A stretch of DNA of 10,079 nt, taken from positions 345-10,423 of the forward strand of contig PLAX01000143.1 in the NCBI GenBank assembly GCA_003135255.1, in the 5' to 3' direction. The position numbers and the translations under genes were made by a program. The notes under the pieces are model-generated. The model did no database searches, was not told where the DNA came from, and saw only the letters and a program-made list of their open reading frames with translations. Numbering within the stretch: position 1 is the stretch's first letter; each line of letters opens with the position of its first letter. The stretch comes from Candidatus Dormiibacterota bacterium (GTDB lineage Bacteria > Chloroflexota > Dormibacteria > Aeolococcales > Aeolococcaceae). This document shows positions 5,302-10,079 of the stretch, one piece after another.

Positions 5302-6083
5302 TCAGGACGGGAGCGCGGCCACCTCGACGGCCACCAGCGACGGGTTGCTCTCGTCGATCAGCACCGGGAGCCGGGCCCCGACGGTCGCGACCTGCGACCT
5401 GCGCTCCCAGGAGCGGAAGCTGATGCGGGTGGAGACGTTGTACGTGGACCCGTCGGGGCGGGTGACGGCGAGGAGGATGTCGAACAGTCCGGCGGGGGCC
5501 GGGCTGGCCATGCCCTCGGGGAGGATCACCTCGGTGGCCGTCACGACCGTGGCGCTGGCATGGACGTGGCCGCCGCCCTGCCACGCTGCCGCCTGCTCGG
5601 GGGTCAGCCCCCCACCGGGGGCGCCCGGCACCGGCCGGCCCGGGGCGCCCGCGACCTCGGGGATCGGGCTGCCCGGGTGGCCGGCGGGGAGGCCGCCGGG
5701 AGGGTACGGGTACGCGCCGGGGGGCATGTCGGCCGGGTAGCCGGCGGGCCCCATGCCCGGCGGGGCAAGCTTGGCTGCGTCCCCCTGGGCCTGCTGCCGG
5801 ACCTGCTCATTGATGCTCGGCGCGTGGACTTCTTTCCACAGGATCTCGAAGCGCCGCGGGTCGGCGCGGTCCACCAGGACCGGATACTCCTCCGAGCGAG
5901 CCCACTTCTCGGAAAAGTGGGCGTGTACTCCACCACCACGCCTGCGACCCCCGGAGCGGTGATGGCTCCGACCAGGGTAGTCCCCGGCGGCGAGCTACGA
6001 GGGTGCTTGTCGTACCACCCGGTGCGGTGGAAGACGCCGCGAACCGGGTCTTTCATCTTGGGTTTGATGCCGAAAGGTGCCAC
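5302..6083 (-). pseudogene. Hypothetical protein gene interrupted by a one-base frameshift
   Basis: Two minus-strand frames join into one protein. The first runs from GTG 6083 (or ATG 6056) and encodes VAPFGIKPKMKDPVRGVF, then TGWYDKHP and AITAPGVAGVVVEYTPTF. The second continues as SEKWARSEEYPVLVDRADP and runs to TGA at 5302-5304. The switch occurs at ACTTTTCC near 5913-5918, where adding one base would restore a protein of about 260 residues. The middle (about residues 85-155) is a Pro/Gly/Ala-rich linker with PAGYP and PPGAYPYPPGG. The C-terminal domain includes GLFDILLAVTRPDGSTYNVSTRISF. I recall similar PVRGVF / VLVDRADP proteins in high-GC bacteria but no function. It may be a real decay event, programmed frameshifting or an assembly error. 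GTG 6083 is seven bases after TACATT, supporting a leaderless start; ATG 6056 is the alternative. Confidence 0.75.
5900..5922. repeat. Perfect 8-bp inverted repeat at the frameshift site
   Basis: GCCCACTT (5900-5907) and AAGTGGGC (5915-5922) are exact reverse complements around a seven-base loop. The frame switch of the surrounding gene falls within this hairpin, at the run of four A's (T's on the coding strand). Confidence 0.85.
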
Positions 6084-6090
6084 GCCCGGC

Positions 6091-6096
6091 AATGTA
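6091..6096 (-). promoter_or_regulatory. Putative -10 box (TACATT) for the frameshifted gene
   Basis: On the minus strand TACATT ends seven bases before GTG 6083, which opens the reading frame of the hypothetical gene. No Shine-Dalgarno sequence precedes either this GTG or the in-frame ATG 6056. Confidence 0.45.
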
Positions 6097-6156
6097 GCGG
6101 CAAGCCCGGCGCACCCGGCGGATCGCGACGGGCAGCACGGCGCTGGAGCTTCTGCA

Positions 6157-6274
6157 CCCAGGGGGTTGAGCCGGTCGGCTGATCCCGGGGGTACCAACGC
6201 ACCACTCGCTTCATCCCCCAGCCCCCCACCCCCCGTCAGCCACTTAAGGACAGGAAGGTCCTTAACCCCCTGGG
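6157..6274. repeat. Nested inverted repeats in the gap between tadA and the frameshifted gene
   Basis: An outer 11-bp inverted repeat, CCCAGGGGGTT (6157-6167) and AACCCCCTGGG (6264-6274), is exact. Next to its right arm sits a hairpin, TTAAGGAC (6244-6251) with GTCCTTAA (6258-6265) around the loop AGGAAG; the two structures share bases 6264-6265. The 335-bp gap (6084-6418) has no convincing gene. A short Leu/Arg-rich tract at 6306-6353 on the minus strand resembles the end of tadA. The hairpin could act as a terminator for the leftward tadA transcript, but it has no T-run on either side. Confidence 0.6.
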
Positions 6275-6418
6275 AGGGCTTACCCCTGCCCCGCTCAGCC
6301 GGCCCTCAGTCGGCGCGCAGCCGCCCGAAGGAGTCGCGCAGCAGGCGCCAGCACGAGGACGACCACTGAGACGTTCCGGCGGGGGCCCCGAGCAGCAGTG
6401 TGTACCGCAAGCGTTGCG

Positions 6419-6889
6419 TTACCTTGCCACGTCCTCGGGGCTGCGCAGTCGCCGGAAGAAGTCGCTGAGCAGCCGCCCGCACTCATCCCCCAGCACTCCT
6501 TCGGCGACCTCCACCCGGTGGTTGTTGGCGGGGTGGCGGAGCACCTCGTAGACGCTGCCGTCGGCACCCTTCTTGGGGTCGCGGGCGCCGTACACGCAGC
6601 GATCGATCCGAGCCTGGATCATCGCCCCGGCGCACATCGGGCAGGGCTCCAGGGTCACCACAACGGCCACCCCCTCGAGCCCCCATCCCCCGAGCCGCCG
6701 CGCGGCGGCGCGCAGCACCCGGATCTCGGCGTGCTCGGTGGCATCGCCGGCCCGCTCCATCCGGTTGCCGGCAGCCGCGATCACGCTCCCGCCGGCCACC
6801 GCCAGCGCCGCCACCGGGACCTCACCGCGCCGGCCGGCCCGCGCCGCGAGCGCCAGGGCGCGGCGCATCAGCAGCTCGTCCTCGTGCAT
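6419..6889 (-). CDS. tadA: tRNA-specific adenosine deaminase TadA
   Basis: The 156-residue product is a zinc-dependent deaminase of usual TadA length. The zinc and catalytic motifs are TEHAEI (His53, Glu55) and PCPMC (Cys83, Cys86). The C-terminal part has NNHRVEV and GVLGDECGRLLSDFFRRLR, a pattern I associate with TadA rather than guanine or cytosine deaminases. TadA converts A34 of tRNA-Arg(ACG) to inosine in the cytoplasm, allowing CGU/CGC/CGA reading. ATG 6889 lies 50 bp after the preceding gene's stop. There is no clear ribosome-binding site; GACACT six bases upstream resembles the leaderless -10 boxes found elsewhere here. It is probably also cotranscribed with nth and the coiled-coil gene. 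Confidence 0.95.
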   Translation of the reverse strand: MHEDELLMRRALALAARAGRRGEVPVAALAVAGGSVIAAAGNRMERAGDATEHAEIRVLRAAARRLGGWGLEGVAVVVTLEPCPMCAGAMIQARIDRCVYGARDPKKGADGSVYEVLRHPANNHRVEVAEGVLGDECGRLLSDFFRRLRSPEDVAR

Positions 6890-6895
6890 CTCGTC

Positions 6896-6901
6896 AGTGT
6901 C
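6896..6901 (-). promoter_or_regulatory. Weak -10-like box (GACACT) six bases before tadA
   Basis: On the minus strand GACACT ends six bases before ATG 6889. It has the spacing of the other boxes but a weaker match to TANNNT. No Shine-Dalgarno sequence lies in the gap. Confidence 0.25.
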
Positions 6902-6939
6902 CGCCTGGCGGGCTCCCTCCGGAGAGGTCCCGCCGCCCG

Positions 6940-7695
6940 CTACTCCGAATACTGCTCGGCGATGCGCCGCAGCGAGTCCTGCCAGGTCTCGGCGGGGCCC
7001 TCGGCGTCCGCGCTGCGCGGGAGAGAGCGGCGGAGCCGTTCCCGGGTGCGATCGATCTCACGATCCCGACGGCGCTCCTCGAGGGTCCGCACCGCTGCGA
7101 CCGCGTGGTCCAGCTCGGCGGCCACCTCCTTGATGGCATCCGGACCGCTCGCTGTCCGGAGGGTCCGGTTGAGCCGGGTGGCCGTCTCCGGGGTCAGCCG
7201 GGCGCCGGCATCGCGGAGCTGATCGGCGACCTTCCGCCGCGCACTCTCCAGACCTCGGCGCCGCTTGGCCTCCTCCTCGGCACCGGCCCGCTGCCGCACC
7301 ACCAGCGCCCACCCCTCGTCGATGAGGCCCGGGTACTGCCAGGCGAGGCTGAACTTGCCGGAGCTCATCCCCTCGACCAGCGCGGCGACGTGCGCCGAGA
7401 ACTGCTGGCGAGGCTCTCCGGAGAGATTGCCGATCAGGTCGGCGAGGATCGGACGCGCCTGACCATGGGCGCGGCGCACCCAGCCGGGCAGGTGGAGGTG
7501 CTGCGGTTGGGGAACATCGCCGGGACGCGCCGCCGCGGCCAGACCCTCGGGACGGTGTATCCCGGGAAGGCGCGGCCCGGGGCTCGCGACCGGGAGACGG
7601 TGGCCGGCGCGGAGGGGTCGCGAGTTGCTCGTCCTGGTTTCGTCGGTCTCGGCCGGCTCCAGGGCGGACGGAATCGGTGCGGAAGTAACTGTCAC
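6940..7695 (-). CDS. Hypothetical protein with a charged coiled-coil C-terminal half
   Basis: The 251-residue product starts at GTG 7695, which overlaps the nth stop in GTGA, so translation is probably coupled. Residues 1-70 are Pro/Ala/Arg-rich and low in complexity. From about 71 (LPGWVRRAHGQARPILADL) the sequence looks globular and helical, and from about 130 it is dominated by Arg/Glu/Ala with heptad-like spacing (EEEAKRRRGLESARRKVADQL; AVRTLEERRRDREIDRTRER). It ends in WQDSLRRIAEQYSE. There is no signal peptide or membrane span. I recognise no family. Lying between two nucleic-acid enzymes hints at, but does not show, a nucleic-acid role. The in-frame codon use is as G/C-biased as in its neighbours. 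Confidence 0.7.
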   Translation of the reverse strand: MTVTSAPIPSALEPAETDETRTSNSRPLRAGHRLPVASPGPRLPGIHRPEGLAAAARPGDVPQPQHLHLPGWVRRAHGQARPILADLIGNLSGEPRQQFSAHVAALVEGMSSGKFSLAWQYPGLIDEGWALVVRQRAGAEEEAKRRRGLESARRKVADQLRDAGARLTPETATRLNRTLRTASGPDAIKEVAAELDHAVAAVRTLEERRRDREIDRTRERLRRSLPRSADAEGPAETWQDSLRRIAEQYSE

Positions 7696-8477
7696 TCGAT
7701 GGGCATGACTGATTGGACGCCGGAATCGTACCTGACCGGCCCCGCGGCCCGCCCGCCCGTTACGCGAACGCCACCATCAGGCGTCGTCCGGGATGGTTTC
7801 GCGATCAGCGGTGGCCTCAGGCCCGCGATCTCCGCCGACGGGCAGACGTCATTCAGGACGCATACCGGACAGCGCGGGTTGCGCGCCGCGCAGACCCGGC
7901 GCCCGTGCAGGATCAGCCGGAGCCCGAGGGCGGTCCACTCGGCGGCCGGGACCATGGCGCAGACGTCCTCCTCGATCTCCACCGGATCCGCCGACGCGGT
8001 GAGCTTGAGGCGGGCGGCGAGCCGGGTCACGTGGGTGTCCACGGCGAAGCCCGGCTTGCCGAAGGCGACGCCCAGGACGACGTTGGCGGTCTTGCGACCG
8101 ACGCCGCGGAGGGTCACCAGCTCCTCCATCCGATCGGGCACCTCCCCGCCGAAGCGCGCCACCACCTCCTCGCTCATCTCGATGATCGAGCGGGCCTTGG
8201 CCCGGAAGAAGCCGGTGCTGCGAATCAGCTCCTCCAGCTCGGCGGGATCGGCGCCGGCGAAGGCGCCCGCGTCCGGGTAGCGGGCAAAGAGTCGCGGGGT
8301 CACCAGATTGACCCGCTCGTCGGTGCACTGGGCGGAGAGGATGGTCGCGACCAGCAGCTGCAGCGGTCCCTCGTGGACCAGGGCGCACTCCGCCACCGGG
8401 TACTCGGCCGCCAGGCGTTCGACGACGGTGGCCGCCCGTTCGCGGGCGCCGCGGGGAAGCCGCCCGGTCCTCGCCAT
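7692..8477 (-). CDS. nth: Endonuclease III (DNA glycosylase/AP lyase)
   Basis: The 261-residue product is a bifunctional base-excision-repair enzyme that removes oxidised pyrimidines and cleaves the abasic site. The helix-hairpin-helix is LRGVGRKTA (123-131) with catalytic Lys129; the catalytic aspartate is Asp147 in VDTHVTR. The [4Fe-4S] ligands follow the exact C-x6-C-x2-C-x5-C spacing at 196, 203, 206 and 212. ATG 8477 is at the expected distance from the domain start; the frame is open far upstream, but that stretch overlaps the divergent malate dehydrogenase gene and is a shadow. No ribosome-binding site is evident. About 49 residues follow the last cluster cysteine, much more than in E. 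coli Nth. They are Gly/Pro/Arg-rich, and the stop overlaps the next gene. Confidence 0.96.
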   Translation of the reverse strand: MARTGRLPRGARERAATVVERLAAEYPVAECALVHEGPLQLLVATILSAQCTDERVNLVTPRLFARYPDAGAFAGADPAELEELIRSTGFFRAKARSIIEMSEEVVARFGGEVPDRMEELVTLRGVGRKTANVVLGVAFGKPGFAVDTHVTRLAARLKLTASADPVEIEEDVCAMVPAAEWTALGLRLILHGRRVCAARNPRCPVCVLNDVCPSAEIAGLRPPLIAKPSRTTPDGGVRVTGGRAAGPVRYDSGVQSVMPIE

Positions 8478-8566
8478 GCACGCAAGGATCGCACCGCCGG
8501 GACCGCCACCGGTGCCGCGACCGCCTCCGGTGCGGTGCGGGCGCCGCCTCGGGGTCGCGGCCTTTC

Positions 8567-8572
8567 TACAAT
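8567..8572 (+). promoter_or_regulatory. -10 box of malate dehydrogenase (TACAAT)
   Basis: TACAAT is the only close -10 match in the 129-bp divergent gap between nth and the malate dehydrogenase gene. It predicts a start near 8579 and a 5' leader of roughly 28 bases. Unlike most genes here, this transcript carries a standard ribosome-binding site, GGAGG at 8596-8600, six bases before GTG 8607. No clear -35 is visible. Confidence 0.55.
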
Positions 8573-8606
8573 CGGGAGGTCGACCCCACCCCATCGGAGG
8601 CTCACC

Positions 8607-9587
<981 letters not shown>

Positions 9588-9646
9588 CCGGCAGCCACCC
9601 ATCGTCCAGAGCTGGGGGGGTGCTCCTCGCCGAGGGCCGGGGGCGG

Positions 9647-9925
9647 CTACCCCTCGCCCAGGGTCAGGGGCGGCTGCGGCTGCTCGCCGTCGCCCCAGGT
9701 GGGCAGCGGCTCCGGGTCGGTGCCCGGTGTGGTCACGGTGGGGAGCTCCGGGCGCGGTGCCTTGAAGTGCATCCCCCAGAGCGGGCCGATGGACACCAGC
9801 AGCTCGAGCGCCGCCTTGCGCACGTCGGAATCGCCCCATTCCGGGGTCCGGGAGTACCGGTAAAAGGCGATGAAGGCGAGCACCATGACGGCGAGGATCG
9901 CCGCCAGGACGATGGCGATGATCAC
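9647..9925 (-). CDS. Small single-span membrane protein, function unknown
   Basis: The 92-residue product starts at GTG 9925, just after GGGAG, and 13 bp after the stop of the preceding leftward gene, so the two probably share a transcript. Residues 2-21 (IIAIVLAAILAVMVLAFIAF) form one N-terminal membrane helix. YRYSRTPEWGDSDVRKAALELLVSIGPLWG follows, then a Pro-rich tail (PELPTVTTPGTDPEPLPTW, PQPPLTLGEG). I recognise no family. The tight spacing suggests an accessory subunit of whatever the upstream gene encodes. ATG at codon 14 is an alternative start but would cut the helix. Confidence 0.72.
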   Translation of the reverse strand: MIIAIVLAAILAVMVLAFIAFYRYSRTPEWGDSDVRKAALELLVSIGPLWGMHFKAPRPELPTVTTPGTDPEPLPTWGDGEQPQPPLTLGEG

Positions 9926-9938
9926 CGCTCCCGCCGCC

Positions 9939-10079
9939 TCACCCGGCCGCCGCCTTCTCCCCCGCCTTGGTACCGGAGCCGCGCAGCTTGCGCACCACCC
10001 ATTGCACCGGGTCCCAATGGGCGTCGGCCACCCGCTCCTTGAGCGGGATGATCGCGTTGTCGGTGATGTGGATGTCCTC
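9939..10079 (-). CDS. C-terminal end of an unidentified protein (partial)
   Basis: The minus-strand frame is open from the window edge to TGA at 9939-9941 and gives the final 46 residues. They begin EDIHITDNAIIPLKERV and continue ADAHWDPVQWVVRKLRG, then end in a Lys/Ala/Gly-rich tail. The stretch is hydrophilic with Trp-containing helices and has no membrane span. I do not recognise the family. The small membrane protein follows 13 bp downstream in the same direction, suggesting a two-gene unit. Confidence 0.7.
   Translation of the reverse strand, partial: EDIHITDNAIIPLKERVADAHWDPVQWVVRKLRGSGTKAGEKAAAG

Noticed and set aside
6295..6360. Short basic hydrophobic peptide (VVVLVLAPAARLL, Arg-rich end) on the minus strand
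   Set aside because: It has no ribosome-binding site or -10 box at the right distance, and the composition follows from the GC-rich Leu/Arg/Ala codons of another frame.
6084..6418. Possible SRP RNA gene next to tadA
   Set aside because: Many bacteria place ffs near tadA, and GGACAGGAAGGTCC looks suggestive. The conserved SRP core (GTCAGG...CCGGAAGG...AGCAG) is absent on both strands.

Overview
The window is GC-rich bacterial chromosome with codon use dominated by G or C at third positions. Housekeeping genes (tRNA-Ser, nth, tadA, malate dehydrogenase) are mixed with small membrane proteins and proteins of unknown function. The strong G/C bias, the GerW-like tail at the left edge, the LDH-like malate dehydrogenase and the repeated pattern of a -10 box directly before a start codon suggest a high-GC lineage such as Chloroflexota, Candidatus Dormibacterota or a deep Actinomycetota branch. 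No marker here fixes the phylum, so that placement is an inference. I see no integrase, transposase, CRISPR array or phage gene.

Left part (1-940): the end of a membrane-anchored, GerW-like protein; an intergenic stretch with two tandem palindromic boxes (221-248); tRNA-Ser(CGA) with a -10 box seven bases before the mature 5' end; a 24-codon ORF that is almost entirely a lipoprotein signal peptide (485-559); and a small leftward membrane protein. Middle left (941-5249, all rightward): a secreted PQQ-type beta-propeller lipoprotein, a 54-residue single-span protein, a His-rich integral membrane protein, and a full-length ABC exporter preceded by a nine-codon mini-ORF.

Middle (5302-6889, leftward): a hypothetical gene broken by a -1 frameshift inside a perfect 8-bp hairpin, a structured 335-bp gap, and tadA. 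Right part: tadA is the last gene of a leftward nth / coiled-coil protein / tadA cluster, in which nth and the second gene overlap in GTGA. The cluster diverges from malate dehydrogenase (rightward, 8607-9587). The right edge has a leftward pair of a gene that runs off the window and a small membrane protein.

The most striking theme is promoter placement. A TANNNT-like hexamer lies exactly 6 or 7 bases before the start codon of several genes, and also before the first base of the mature tRNA. This predicts mostly leaderless transcripts. The best single items for follow-up are the frameshift in the hairpin, the leaderless uORF before the ABC exporter, the leaderless tRNA, the tandem palindromes and the micro-lipoprotein.
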